A stretch of DNA of 64,000 bases from Chitinophaga varians (GCF_014529945.1 NZ_JACVFB010000004.1:372001-436000); one strand, 5' to 3'; counted from the first letter of the stretch, positions 8,336 to 18,100 are shown. Program-made: numbers and translations. The notes: generated from the letters alone by a model not told the origin.

Positions 8336-9664
8336 ATGCAAAAAGGAACATACTCATTAGGAAATATTCTTTCCAATCTCAAGATCGACGCGCTCAACGA
8401 AATGCAGGAGGCATCAGTAGCCGCCAACCAACAACAGCAGGACGTTATCCTGCTGTCCGCCACCGGCTCCGGTAAAACCCTCGCCTTCCTGTTGCCCGTG
8501 CTCGACCGGCTGGACCCGGACCTGAAAAAAACACAGGCTATGATCGTAGTGCCCTCCCGTGAGCTGGCATTACAGATAGAAAAAGTGTTTAAACTGATGG
8601 GCACCGGCCATAAAATTACGGCCACCTATGGCGGTCACCTCCGGGAAACGGAAGAAAACAACCTGATACAGCCACCAGCCCTCATTGTAGGTACCCCCGG
8701 CCGTATTGGTGATCATATTCGCAGAGGCAATATCACGACCGACACCATCCAGACGCTGGTGCTCGACGAATTTGATAAAACCCTCGAACTGGGCTTCCAG
8801 GAAGAAGTGGCCTTCATCGTTGAATCGCTGCCGAATGTGAAGAAAAGGATACTCACCTCCGCTACAGAAGCGGTGGAAATACCCGACTTCGTGCAGCTGA
8901 ACGAGCCGCAGAAGCTGAACTTCCTGCCGGAAGATGGCACCCCGCAGGCCCGTCTGGCCTACAAACAGGTGCTGTCGCCGGAAAATGATAAGGTAGATAC
9001 CCTCTTCCGGTTGATCTGCCACCTCGGCAACCGCTCTACTATCGTGTTCTGCAACCATCGCGATGCGGTGGAACGCACCAGCACCATGCTGAGCGAAAAA
9101 GGTATCCTCAACGAGTTCTACCACGGAGCGATGGAACAGCGCGACCGCGACGCGGCCCTGTGCAAGTTCCGCAACGGCACGGTAAACGTCCTCGTTACCA
9201 CCGACCTGGCCGCACGCGGACTGGACATCCCCAATATCCGCTATATCGTGCATTTCCACCTGCCACATACAGAAGACAGCTGGACACACCGCAACGGCCG
9301 TACCGCCAGAATGGAAGCCAGTGGCACCGCCATCGTCATCCTGGCGCCGGATGAGAAACTGATGCCTTACGTCACCGAAGAGATAGAAACCATCGAACTG
9401 CCGGAGACAGCTGTTCTGCCGCAGAAGCCCAAATGGACAACGTTGTACATCTCCGCAGGGAAAAAAGACAAAGTCAATAAAATTGATATCGTCGGCTTCC
9501 TGACCAAAAAAGGCATGCTGAAGAAAGAAGATGTGGGACTGATAGAAGTGAAGGACTTCTTCTCTTTTGTGGCGGTTGTGAAATCCAAAGCCTCTCATCT
9601 TTTGCAGCTGGTCAAAGACGAGCGGATAAAGAACAAGAAAGTGAAGATAGAAGTAGCTAAGTAA
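8336..9664 (+). CDS. DEAD-box-type RNA helicase, DbpA-like
   Basis: ATP-dependent RNA helicase, probably in ribosome assembly or RNA remodelling. Motifs in order: I SATGSGKT, Ia PSRELALQ, Ib GTPGR, II DEFD (Phe in place of Ala of DEAD), III TSAT, IV 'TIVFCNHRD', V 'TTDLAARGLDIP', VI HRNGRTAR. The C-terminal about 75 residues ('WTTLYISAGKKDKVNKIDIV', then 'GLIEVKDFFSFVAV') form the DbpA RNA-recognition domain that in DbpA binds 23S rRNA hairpin 92. The N-terminus is short, with a minimal Q-motif region. The 442-residue length is typical. The start was chosen from the -7 box six bases upstream. A strong terminator follows. It is monocistronic. Confidence 0.9.
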   Translation: MQKGTYSLGNILSNLKIDALNEMQEASVAANQQQQDVILLSATGSGKTLAFLLPVLDRLDPDLKKTQAMIVVPSRELALQIEKVFKLMGTGHKITATYGGHLRETEENNLIQPPALIVGTPGRIGDHIRRGNITTDTIQTLVLDEFDKTLELGFQEEVAFIVESLPNVKKRILTSATEAVEIPDFVQLNEPQKLNFLPEDGTPQARLAYKQVLSPENDKVDTLFRLICHLGNRSTIVFCNHRDAVERTSTMLSEKGILNEFYHGAMEQRDRDAALCKFRNGTVNVLVTTDLAARGLDIPNIRYIVHFHLPHTEDSWTHRNGRTARMEASGTAIVILAPDEKLMPYVTEEIETIELPETAVLPQKPKWTTLYISAGKKDKVNKIDIVGFLTKKGMLKKEDVGLIEVKDFFSFVAVVKSKASHLLQLVKDERIKNKKVKIEVAK

Positions 9665-9676
9665 TTATAATAAGAG

Positions 9677-9710
9677 AAGGCCGGAAGCGATTCCGGCCTT
9701 ATTTATTTTT
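9677..9710 (+). terminator. Rho-independent terminator of the helicase gene
   Basis: A perfect 10-bp stem AAGGCCGGAA/TTCCGGCCTT (9677-9686 with 9691-9700) closed by a GCGA tetraloop, then ATTTATTTTT. It may also serve the convergent gene ending at 9752. Confidence 0.88.
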
Positions 9711-9751
9711 GTTGCCCGGGAAAAGCAACATCAGATCTTTCAGTAGTGAAC

Positions 9752-10090
9752 TTACTCGTACCGGTGCGTTACCTCAATCAACCCCACAATATGATCATTC
9801 ATGGCTTCCAGCTCTTCTGCCGGTATCCATAATTCATCATGAATAACGCCGCCCACGTTCTGCACGGGGTAAGCTTTCAGAAAATCGGAGTCGACTTCAA
9901 AGCGGGTCACATAGCCTTTGCCATAAGCTGGTACGTTCCATTCGGTCGTGATTTGCACGGCATATGCTTCGTTCATCACAGGGTAGAAAATAGGTTGTTC
10001 CGGCAGGCGGGGTGGAAATCGTTTCCAGCCGGATTGTTCGATCAGCAGTAGTTCTGCTTCTCCTACGGGGCGGTATAAAGTAGTGGTCAT
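9752..10090 (-). CDS. Small conserved protein of unknown function
   Basis: A 112-residue soluble protein. The sequence 'MTTTLYRPVG..ELLLIEQSGWKRFPPRLPEQPIFYPVMNEAYA' is of a type often labelled 'ADP-ribosylation/crystallin J1' in bacterial genomes, a name I recall but whose functional basis is weak. No catalytic motif of ADP-ribosyl hydrolases is visible, and it is far shorter than those enzymes. It starts six bases after the stop of the TetR gene and is surely co-transcribed with it, so its expression should be autorepressed. No role is proposed. Confidence 0.7.
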   Translation of the reverse strand: MTTTLYRPVGEAELLLIEQSGWKRFPPRLPEQPIFYPVMNEAYAVQITTEWNVPAYGKGYVTRFEVDSDFLKAYPVQNVGGVIHDELWIPAEELEAMNDHIVGLIEVTHRYE

Positions 10091-10096
10091 AAGGGG

Positions 10097-10687
10097 TTAA
10101 ACAATTTTCAATGATAAGATGGTCCGCTCAAAAGTTTGTTTCAGCAACGCCTCACTCAATTTGAACGGTTTGTCGAAGAAAGGGTTGTTATGCACGTGGA
10201 AGCCGACAAGCGTATAAAACGGCCCATAAGCCAACGCCCAGTACACTTCTACCGGAAGTTCAGGGATCTGTTTACGGCGGATGGCATTGGCCGTAAACTG
10301 TTGCATCGCCTGCCTGAACGCATCTTTTCCGATGGCCGGATGGCGGATCAGCGGTGAATGACGGAACTGTTCGGAAAACAGGTAATGCAGCGGATATCGC
10401 TGGATATAACGGAAACGGTTACGCCATTGCAACCAGAGCCCTGCTTCAAAGTCCATCTCCGGATCAAAGTCCTGCAGCGTTTCACGGACAAACACCGCCA
10501 TGACATCGATGTACAACTGGTTCAGCAGGTCTTCCCTGTTTTTGAAGTAGATGTATATCGTAGATACGGATATATCGACCGCTTTGGCCAGTTTGTGCAT
10601 ACTGAGGCCATCGAAACCCTCGCGTACGATCATTTCGATGGCCTTTTCCTGAATAAGGGCGGCTTTTTGCTCGTCTTTTACACGCAT
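10097..10687 (-). CDS. TetR-family transcriptional regulator
   Basis: A 196-residue repressor with an N-terminal helix-turn-helix (residues about 10-55: 'EKAIEMIVREGFDGLSMHKL', 'VDISVSTIYIYFKNREDLL', the conserved TetR recognition-helix pattern T-I-Y-x-Y-F). The C-terminal ligand domain is rich in aromatic residues. 'RDFDPE' and 'FRHSPLIRHP' are the semi-conserved core of a TetR C-terminal subfamily. The start ATG at 10687 is seven bases from the -7 box. It heads a two-gene unit with the 112-residue protein; a CGAA-N6-TTCG element next to its promoter is the likely autoregulatory operator. Confidence 0.9.
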   Translation of the reverse strand: MRVKDEQKAALIQEKAIEMIVREGFDGLSMHKLAKAVDISVSTIYIYFKNREDLLNQLYIDVMAVFVRETLQDFDPEMDFEAGLWLQWRNRFRYIQRYPLHYLFSEQFRHSPLIRHPAIGKDAFRQAMQQFTANAIRRKQIPELPVEVYWALAYGPFYTLVGFHVHNNPFFDKPFKLSEALLKQTFERTILSLKIV

Positions 10688-10694
10688 AACGCGA

Positions 10695-10718
10695 CAAAGA
10701 TAAGCGAATAACCGTTCG
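10695..10718 (-). promoter_or_regulatory. Promoter with candidate operator of the TetR gene
   Basis: On the minus strand the -7 box TATCTTTG (10702-10695) matches TAnnTTTG and lies seven bases from the ATG. Immediately upstream is CGAACGGTTATTCG (10718-10705), with dyad arms CGAA/TTCG. Binding there would block the promoter, as expected for TetR autorepression. The link to this TetR protein is inferred from position. Confidence 0.55.
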
Positions 10719-10728
10719 TTTTTATCTT

Positions 10729-11436
10729 TTAATGAAGAAAATTCAGGCTGCTGCCGGGATCTACTTCGTAAGGCGCTTTACCGGCTTCAAACACGCGGGC
10801 AGTGGGTCGGCCTTCCAGCGTAACCTGATCGCCCTTTACCAGTATCCAGCCGCCTTCGCGCAGGCCCAATACCGGCGTGGCATGCTGGGTATGGAATTCT
10901 TTAATACGCGTTTCGCGTGTTTCGCCCATATGTGGCAGATCGGGGATAGGATCGAGATAATGCGGGTTGAGGTTAAACGGCACCAGTCCCATGGTCCGAA
11001 AATCGGGCGGATACACGATCGGCATATCATTGGTCGTTTGCATGGAAACACCACCGATATTGCTGCCGGCACTGCATCCCATATACGGACGGCCTGCTTC
11101 CACGGCAGCCTTCAGTTTGTCCATCAGTCCGCGTTCCAGCAGCTCTTTCACCAACAGGAAAGTATTGCCGCCACCGGTAAAAAAGCCTTGTGCCTCCTGA
11201 ATGGCCGCGGCAGGATCGGCAAAAGTATGCAGCCCTTTTACCTGTATCTGTAACGGTGCAAAAGCCGCTGCGGCCTTTGCCGTGTATTCATCATGGGAAA
11301 TGCCTCCCGGACGGGCAAACGGCACAAAAATAATTTCGCTGACACCGGCAAATAATGTTTTCATCACCGGTTGTAAATAAGCCAGGTAACCTTCCCCATA
11401 GAGGGTGGACGTACTAGCCAGGACAATATGTTTCAT
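10729..11436 (-). CDS. pepE: Peptidase E (alpha-aspartyl dipeptidase, family S51)
   Basis: Cytoplasmic serine peptidase that cleaves dipeptides with N-terminal aspartate. The nucleophile motif 'MGCSAGSNI' gives Ser122, and His159 lies in 'NLNPHYLDP'. Asp137 in 'TTNDMPI' is offset by the same two residues from the Salmonella/E. coli triad (Ser120, Asp135, His157), which supports the assignment. The glutamine amidotransferase-like fold is reflected by 'GFFTGGGNTFLLVK'. 235 residues, the usual size. Its own -7 box lies at 11457-11464, with 20 bases to the ATG; the gene is separated from the TetR gene by 41 bases. Confidence 0.95.
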   Translation of the reverse strand: MKHIVLASTSTLYGEGYLAYLQPVMKTLFAGVSEIIFVPFARPGGISHDEYTAKAAAAFAPLQIQVKGLHTFADPAAAIQEAQGFFTGGGNTFLLVKELLERGLMDKLKAAVEAGRPYMGCSAGSNIGGVSMQTTNDMPIVYPPDFRTMGLVPFNLNPHYLDPIPDLPHMGETRETRIKEFHTQHATPVLGLREGGWILVKGDQVTLEGRPTARVFEAGKAPYEVDPGSSLNFLH

Positions 11437-11456
11437 ATTACGTTTTTCTCGAAGGC

Positions 11457-11464
11457 CAAAATTA
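11457..11464 (-). promoter_or_regulatory. -7 promoter box of pepE
   Basis: On the minus strand TAATTTTG matches TAnnTTTG and lies 20 bases from the pepE ATG. No TTTG -33 box is visible at 17-21 bases upstream. Confidence 0.5.
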
Positions 11465-11525
11465 AGGGTTCAGGCGGAGAAAAACAGGTTTGTGGGAGAG
11501 GTACGACGAAAATACAAGAGTATCG

Positions 11526-11696
11526 CTACCTTGCCTTTTTATCGCTGCTATCGGTTCTCTTGTGAGAAGGCTTCAATTTGCGGCCGGTACTTTTATAATA
11601 GTGAATGGCTTCACTGATTATTTGACGATCTTTATTAGTCAAAGGTTTGGGATCAACTACCCAATCAACTCCTTTCGCTTCTTTAATGTATCCCAT
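11526..11696 (-). CDS. Small basic protein downstream of GNAT-like gene
   Basis: A 56-residue ORF read from the minus strand: it starts MGYIKEAKGVDWVVDPKPLT and ends in a lysine-rich tail ('HKRTDSSDKKAR'). The central 'TNKDRQIISEAIHYYKST' is predicted helical. It begins six bases after the stop of the GNAT-like gene, so the two form a tight pair. I recall similar short proteins starting 'MGYIKEPKGVDF' next to GNAT genes in Bacteroidota, but cannot verify this. Function unknown; a partner or antitoxin-like role is only a hypothesis. Confidence 0.65.
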   Translation of the reverse strand: MGYIKEAKGVDWVVDPKPLTNKDRQIISEAIHYYKSTGRKLKPSHKRTDSSDKKAR

Positions 11697-11702
11697 ATGT
11701 CA

Positions 11703-12227
11703 TTATTTGTAATATTTGTTAATGAGAATGGCAGCATTCTCTGGAAAGATAATCATTTTATGGTTACCAATATGCGTTGCCCCGAGGCTTTTTTCATAGT
11801 GGGAAATAAGGCGCGTTTTGGAAGCAAATGCAACAAAACCCTGATAGCCTTGTTCCAGTGATAACTTACAGGCAAAAGCGAAAAGATTACCAGGAACTCC
11901 CTCATAAAGCTTGGGACTTCCGGTGTTAAAGGGGGCGCTTTCAATTAGATGAATATAGTAATGGTTCCCGCAATCACTTAAACTCATGAGTCCCTGAACA
12001 ACTTCATGATTATCGATGATCGTCAGCTTATAGGTTATTCTGTCTTTTAAACGGAATTCCTTTTTCCAGTCAAATTTCCAACTTGTTTTAGTCGAAATCG
12101 TTCTTAAATCTGCTTTGTTTACAGGATGGACTAAAGTTTCAAAACTGTCTCCGGAAATGGTATTGACAATACTGTTGGTTAATTTGTCAATAGGTACTTC
12201 AATACGATATTTGGTCAGTGTTGACAT
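11703..12227 (-). CDS. GNAT-like N-acetyltransferase-related protein
   Basis: A 174-residue cytoplasmic protein. The C-terminal half looks like a GNAT fold: β4 'GLMSLSDCGNHYYIHLIESAP', a helix with 'GVPGNLFAFACKLSLEQGYQGFVAFASK' and 'LISHYEKSLGATHIGNHKMII', the last being the usual C-terminal GNAT signature (Y-x-K-x-L-G-A). The acetyl-CoA pyrophosphate loop Q/R-x-x-G-x-G/A is not clear, so enzymatic activity is uncertain. It is followed at six bases by the 56-residue gene. The pair is more AT-rich than its neighbours. Confidence 0.65.
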   Translation of the reverse strand: MSTLTKYRIEVPIDKLTNSIVNTISGDSFETLVHPVNKADLRTISTKTSWKFDWKKEFRLKDRITYKLTIIDNHEVVQGLMSLSDCGNHYYIHLIESAPFNTGSPKLYEGVPGNLFAFACKLSLEQGYQGFVAFASKTRLISHYEKSLGATHIGNHKMIIFPENAAILINKYYK

Positions 12228-12434
12228 GAGTTAACAAATAATGGCTAAAAAATTATGTTTGGCACCCAATAATACCCACAAATTGCGACTCCTGTAACCT
12301 GCTTCTTGTTAATACAATATTTTTCATAAATGATTCACCTGGTCCTGCAACCAATAATTAACATCTCCCCATTTCTTCTTTTCCCTAATTATCACGATAT
12401 TTAACGATACTATTCACTTAACCTTATATACGTT

Positions 12435-13595
12435 ATGGAAATCAACCTCAGGGGGCTCTCTGCCCTGATGATCTCGGGCGCTGCCCTGTTGGGCGCCTGC
12501 AATGGGACTAACACAGCTAAAGAAAGCAGTAAGACCGGCGCTGATACGGCCGCCGCTGTTACCGCCACTACCGCACATCCTTATGGACAGACAGACGGAC
12601 AGGAGGTATTACAATACACCCTCCGCAACGCTGCCGGTATGGAAGTGAAAATTTTGAATTATGGTGGTATCATCACAGATATCATCGCACCGGACAAACA
12701 AGGGCAGAAAGCCAATGTGGTATTGTCTTACGACTCGCTCAGCGGTTATCAGCAAAAAGGACAGCCTTACTTCGGCGCGCTGATAGGCCGGTATGCTAAC
12801 CGTATCGCGAATGCCAAATTCAAACTGGATGGTAAGGATTACACCCTGGCACCTAACGATCACGGCAATACGCTGCACGGTGGCGTTAAAGGATTTGACA
12901 AAGTGATCTGGTCTGCCGCACAGTCGGGTGATAGTTCCCTGCAACTGGAATATACCAGCAAAGACGGGGAAGAAGGATATCCCGGTACAATGAAAGCGAC
13001 CGTGTTATATACCCTCATGCCGGACAATGCGTTGAAGATCCATTACACCGCCACCACCGACAAACCCACGCCGGTGAACCTCACCAATCACAGCTATTTT
13101 AACCTCTCCGGCGGAAAGGACAGCACTATCCTGAACCAGGAACTGGAACTGAAAGCGAGCCGCTATACGCCGGTGAATGATAAACTGATCCCTACCGGTC
13201 AACTGCAGCCGGTGAAAGGCACCATGATGGATTTTACTACCCCTAAAAAAGTAGGAAAAGATATCGCTGCGGTGAAAGGAGGATATGACCACAACTTTGT
13301 GCTGGATAAACCAGCCGGTAATCTGGAAACAGTCGCTACGCTCTATGACCCTGCCAGCGGACGTTTCATGGAGATGTCTACAACGGAGCCGGGTGTTCAG
13401 TTCTATTCCGGTAACTTCCTGGATGGTACACTGGCTGATACCCGCGGCGGACAAAAATATGTGCAACATGCGGGGCTTTGCCTGGAAGCGCAACACTTCC
13501 CTAATTCCCCCAACCAGTCTGATTTCCCCAGTGTCATTTTAAAACCGGGAGAAACCTATCAACAAACAACGGTGTATAAATTCTCCACCAAATAA
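12435..13595 (+). CDS. galM: Lipoprotein galactose mutarotase (aldose 1-epimerase)
   Basis: Interconverts α and β anomers of aldoses such as galactose. The N-terminus is a lipoprotein signal with lipobox L-L-G-A-C (Cys22), so the enzyme is membrane-anchored and periplasmic or surface-exposed rather than cytoplasmic. The family motifs are present: 'LNYGGIITDI', 'YFGALIGRYANRIANAKF', the catalytic His in 'NLTNHSYFNLSG', and the catalytic Glu in 'LCLEAQHFPNSPNQ'. The 386-residue length fits. It converges on the susD gene with a shared terminator, and may process sugars taken up by the neighbouring SusCD system. Confidence 0.93.
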   Translation: MEINLRGLSALMISGAALLGACNGTNTAKESSKTGADTAAAVTATTAHPYGQTDGQEVLQYTLRNAAGMEVKILNYGGIITDIIAPDKQGQKANVVLSYDSLSGYQQKGQPYFGALIGRYANRIANAKFKLDGKDYTLAPNDHGNTLHGGVKGFDKVIWSAAQSGDSSLQLEYTSKDGEEGYPGTMKATVLYTLMPDNALKIHYTATTDKPTPVNLTNHSYFNLSGGKDSTILNQELELKASRYTPVNDKLIPTGQLQPVKGTMMDFTTPKKVGKDIAAVKGGYDHNFVLDKPAGNLETVATLYDPASGRFMEMSTTEPGVQFYSGNFLDGTLADTRGGQKYVQHAGLCLEAQHFPNSPNQSDFPSVILKPGETYQQTTVYKFSTK

Positions 13596-13603
13596 TAAAA
13601 GAA

Positions 13604-13645
13604 AAAACGGTGTTGCAGTGGAAAACTACAACACCGTTTTAATTT
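13604..13645. terminator. Bidirectional terminator between galM and susD
   Basis: A 12-bp stem AAAACGGTGTTG (13604-13615) pairs with CAACACCGTTTT (13629-13640). A T-rich run ATTTTTA follows on the plus strand, and an A-run precedes it, giving a T-run on the minus strand. Confidence 0.85.
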
Positions 13646-15112
13646 TTAGTAATTCGGATTCTGTACCAGCGTGCCTTTGCTCTTATCTATCTCCGTCTGT
13701 GGCATCGGGAAATAATAATGTTTCGGCCGTATAAATTTGCGTGGCGAACCTCCTCTGCTCATCACCGTTCCATCATAAGCCAGTTTAGGCTGATTGTTGA
13801 TGGCCACTATATCAATCAGCTTCGCTTTATCCCATCTCAGCAGGTCCTGCTGCCTTTCGTTTTCTCCACATAGTTCTACCCGCCGTTCATGCATCAGCTC
13901 TTTCATACCGGCACTGTGTACCGCTGGCAGGGTGGCAGATGCACGGGTGCGTATGGCTTGTATCTCTACATCGCCGGCACCGGGGCCGTTGAGCCGTATC
14001 TTCGCTTCTGCTACCAGCAACCAGATATCGGCGCTGCGCATGAGCGGGGTTTTAAGGGAATAGTTAAGGCCACCGGATGATTTCCAGGCGCAGAATTTTT
14101 TGTAATGATAACCGGACCAGGAAAGGTCGGCGGTAGCGGTTTCTATACCGGTACCGATATTGACTTTGTCGCCGGGCGCCATGATACAGATTTCTTTCCG
14201 TGGATCACCGGGTTCAAACTCGTCTACCAAACCTTTGGTGGGATAGAAAAAGCTCCAGCCATTCCATTTGCGTGGTGCATGGTAGGTGACGAAGTCAGAA
14301 TAACCGTAACCATCAACGGTTTGTACGGCCAGCAACATCTCGGAGTTGTTGCCGGTGGCTACACTGAAATTATCGGCGTACCGTGGGGCGAGCGCATAGT
14401 TGGCGTTGTTGATCACCTTGTTCCCTACAGTGATGGCCTTGTCCAGCTGTCCCCACTCCATGTACAGTTTGCAGAGCAGCCCCCATGCAGTGCCTTTGCT
14501 GGCGCGACCTTTATCGGTTTCGCCGTAGGTCTCCGGCAGTTCGTCGGCAGCCAGTAATAAGTCGGCTTCTATCTGTTTACGTAACTCGTCGGCGCTCACT
14601 TTGGGTTTGTTGTAGTTGACTTTTGTCACGTCGTCTTCTGTGATAATGGGCACTTCCCCGTATATCAGCAACAGGCGCCAGTAAGCGTAAGCGCGGAGGA
14701 AATGGGCTTCTCCGAGGCAGCGTTGTTTGATGGCGGCGTCAATGGTGGTGATCTTCGGAATATTGATCAGCGCACTGTTAGCGCGGTTGATGGTTTCATA
14801 TTTCCATCGCCAGCCGGCACGGACGGTAGGAGTGGAGGCGTCGTAGGTGAATGCTTCGATGGCGTCGTCATAATCGTGGTCGCCACCGCGTACCTGATCA
14901 TCGGAGCAGTTATCAAAAACAAATTCATTAAACCCGGTAAAATCTTCTTCCAGCAGAATATTGTAAATGCCGGTGATGCCTTCTATCGCCTGGTCCTGAT
15001 TACGCCAGTAGTTGCCGGTGGTGAAGTTGCCCTGCGGCTGTACATCCAGCACATTTTTGCAGCCGGATAAAAAGGTGGCGGCGGTAAGGCCGGCCAGCAG
15101 TATATGTTTCAT
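13646..15112 (-). CDS. SusD/RagB-family nutrient-binding lipoprotein
   Basis: Surface lipoprotein that caps the SusC channel and binds glycan. From ATG 15112 the signal is MKHILLAGLTAATFLSGC with lipobox L-S-G-C (Cys18). Upstream in-frame ATGs at 15121 and 15130 would only lengthen the n-region. The typical SusD N-terminus ('LDVQPQGNFTTGNYW'), the four TPR-like helical pairs ('RWKYETINRANSALINIPK', 'GEAHFLRAYAYWRLLLIYGEVP') and the C-terminal 'RRVELCGENERQQDLLRW' are all present. Its start abuts the stop of susC, so the pair is one operon. The glycan cannot be told from the sequence. Confidence 0.95.
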   Translation of the reverse strand: MKHILLAGLTAATFLSGCKNVLDVQPQGNFTTGNYWRNQDQAIEGITGIYNILLEEDFTGFNEFVFDNCSDDQVRGGDHDYDDAIEAFTYDASTPTVRAGWRWKYETINRANSALINIPKITTIDAAIKQRCLGEAHFLRAYAYWRLLLIYGEVPIITEDDVTKVNYNKPKVSADELRKQIEADLLLAADELPETYGETDKGRASKGTAWGLLCKLYMEWGQLDKAITVGNKVINNANYALAPRYADNFSVATGNNSEMLLAVQTVDGYGYSDFVTYHAPRKWNGWSFFYPTKGLVDEFEPGDPRKEICIMAPGDKVNIGTGIETATADLSWSGYHYKKFCAWKSSGGLNYSLKTPLMRSADIWLLVAEAKIRLNGPGAGDVEIQAIRTRASATLPAVHSAGMKELMHERRVELCGENERQQDLLRWDKAKLIDIVAINNQPKLAYDGTVMSRGGSPRKFIRPKHYYFPMPQTEIDKSKGTLVQNPNY

Positions 15113-15132
15113 TGATTGCATGGTCGTCATTT

Positions 15133-18100
15133 TTAGAAGTTGAGCGTAGCGCCAAAAGTGAATGTTCTTGCCTGCGGATAGGCGGCCACGTCTACGCCGC
15201 GTTGGCGGTTACCGTCCTGTGTGGCATCGTTATAACCCAGTTGTGGTGTAAGCCCGGAGTAGGAGGTCAGGATAAACAGGTTCTGTGCGGCCACATATAC
15301 CCGTACATCGGAGATGCCGGTACGGCCCCATACTTTAGCCGGAATCGTATAGCCGAGCGCGATATTGCGGAGGGAGAGGTAATCACCTTTCTCCACAAAG
15401 CGGTCGGAAGTACGGTTGTTGCTATTGTCGCTGGAGAGGCTCATGCGCGGCACGCTGTTGCTGGTACCCGGGCCATGCCAGCGCTGGAGCGCTTCAGCAT
15501 ACATGTTGTACGGATAGGTGGGGTCCATGCCCTGCATCTTATCGGCGTTATAGAGTTTGATACCGCCTACGCCGGCGAAAGACAGGCTCAGGTCAAACCC
15601 TTTGTACTGTGCACCTGCCTGGAAACCGTATACTACACGGGGATTGGGATCGCCGAGATTGGTGCGGTCCAGCTCATTGATGATACCGTCGCCGTTGATG
15701 TCCACAAAACGTACATCACCAGGTTTGATGTTGCCTTTGTTGGGATCTTTGGCGATAAAAGGATCGGCGTCGATTTCCTGTTGGGTTTGATAAATACCAT
15801 TTGTTTTCCATCCATAGAAAGATGCCAGCGGCTGTCCTTCGTACGTACGGGATATCTCCTGATTTTGCCGGCCATAGTTGGTAGAGGAGATGTAGGAGCC
15901 GGATTCATAGAGACGGGTAACGGTATTTTTGATAAAGGAGGCATTGGCGGAGAGGTTGTAGCGGAAGCGTTCATTGCCGCCCTGATAGCTTACTTCCAGC
16001 TCCCAGCCTTTGTTGTTCAGCTGACCGATATTCTGGTCGGGGATAGAAGCGGTGCCGTGCAGGTCCATGGCTGCGGCGGGCACCAGCATGTCTCTGGTGT
16101 TTTTATTGAACCAGGTGATCACCGCGTTCAGCCTGTTTTCAAAGAAACCGGCTTCCAGGCTGATGTTGGTCATTTCGGCTTTCTCCCAGGTGATGGCGGG
16201 GTTAGCGAGACGGGAATTCCAGATGCCTACATAAGGGCTTTCGCCGAAGTTGTACCGTCTGTCTTTGTTCACCGGTGCGAGGTATTGGAAATCGCGTACG
16301 TTTTGATTGCCCAGCTGGCCCCATCCGCCGGTGATTTTCAGGTTGCTGACAAACTTCACATTGTCTTTGAAGAATGCTTCATCCGAAACGCGCCATCCGG
16401 CGGAGAAAGCGGGGAAGTAACCCCAGCGTTTGCCTGGTGCAAAGCGGGAAGATCCGTCGGCACGGAAGGTAACGGTGAGCAGGTACTTTTCTTTGAAGCC
16501 GTAGAAGCCTCTTACGAAGCCCGATGCGATAGCATTCTGTGGGTTGAAGTTGCCGCTGGCGTCGTGGATTTCGTTGCCGTTATCGAGCACGCGTACGTCT
16601 GGTGATTCGTCGGCAAAGCCCCAGCGTTCGCCTTTAAAGAAATAGCCTTTGGCCTCCTGTTGGGAGTAACCGCCGGTGAAGGTGACGTGGTGCTGATGGA
16701 AAAATTTGTTGTAGGTAAGAAACACTTCACTCAGCTGAGAGCTGTTGGACTCGCTGCGGTTCCACAGTTGGGCGCGGTCACGGGTACGTGTCTGGTCCAG
16801 TACTTTGGGTACGAAGTTGGACTGGTTGTAGATGCTGCCGTCATAACCGTAATTGCCGCGCAGGGTAAGGCCGTCCAGGATTTCCAGTTCAGCATATACG
16901 TTGGCCAGCATGCGGTAGTTCTTGGCCCATCCGTCGGTGGTTTGTGCGGTGAATACCGGGTTGTTGATATCCCCGAGTTCATTGCTGGCTTTAGAGGAGC
17001 CGTAGCTGCCGTCCGGATTAAATACGGGAATGGCCGGATTGAAGCGCAGCGCGCTGAAGATAAGGCCTGTCTGGGAAGAGTAGGTATCGAAGCCTTCGTT
17101 CTGACGGTAGGTCAGCTGTAGGTTCTCGCCAACTTTCAACCGTTTGCCCAGTTTATGTTCTGAATTGATGCGGACGGTGTACCGTTTGAAGTAGGTGTTT
17201 TCGATAATACCTTTTTCATCGTAGTAGCCGGCGCTGAAGAGATAGTTGGAGGTGCTGTTGCCACCACGGAGGCTCACATCAGCGTTGGTCACCTGGCCGG
17301 AGCCGAGCAGGGCACGCTGCCAGTCGGTCCGCTGTTGGGCGTAGTAGGGATCATTCCAGATAGGATCTATTTGTTTGCCGTCGTTGGTGTAACGTTCTTT
17401 TTTGAGCATCACGAGGTCGGGCGCGGTGAGCAGCGGAATGTAGCGGGTCGCGTTGGACACGCCTTTGTACAGGTTCACAGAGGCTTTCAGTTTCTCGCCA
17501 TAGTTGCCTTTTTTGCTGGTGATGATGATCACGCCGTTGGCCGCGCGAGTACCGTAGATAGCGGAGGAAGAAGCGTCTTTGAGCACTTCCATGGAGGCGA
17601 TGTCGTTGGGGTTGATATCGCTGAGGCCTCCGGCAGGAACGCCGTCAATGATAACCAGTGGTTCCGCGTTGTTGATGGTACCGGTACCGCGTATACGAAT
17701 ACTGGGGGAGCTGCCGGGCTGCCCGTCGGAGCGTACGATGTCTACGCCTGTCACGCGGCCCTGCATGGCCTGGGCAGCGTCGCTGACAGGCAGGTTTTTG
17801 ATGTCGGCGCCTTTCACGGAAGAGATAGTGCCCGTCAGGTCGCGGCGGGTTTGTGTGCCGTAGCCCACTACCACTACCTCGCCCAACCCTTTGGTGGTAG
17901 ATTGCAGTGCGATGTTGATCACTTCCCGGCTGCCGATGGTGACGGTCTGTGCTTCGTAGCCGATGAAGGAGAAGGAGAGCGTCTGTGCCGTGGCGGGTAA
18001 CGATAACTTATACACGCCGTTGGCATCGGTGCTGGTGCCGGTACTGGTACCGGGCACGGTGATGGTCACGCCCGGCAGCCCCTGACCGTCAGTGGCGCCG

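Noticed and set aside
11490..11861. A 123-codon plus-strand frame across the GNAT-like gene
   Set aside because: Shadow of the minus-strand pair, which has better coding character on both genes.
15112..16605. A 497-codon plus-strand frame opposite susC
   Set aside because: It is a shadow of the susC coding strand; codon composition and translation resemble no protein family.
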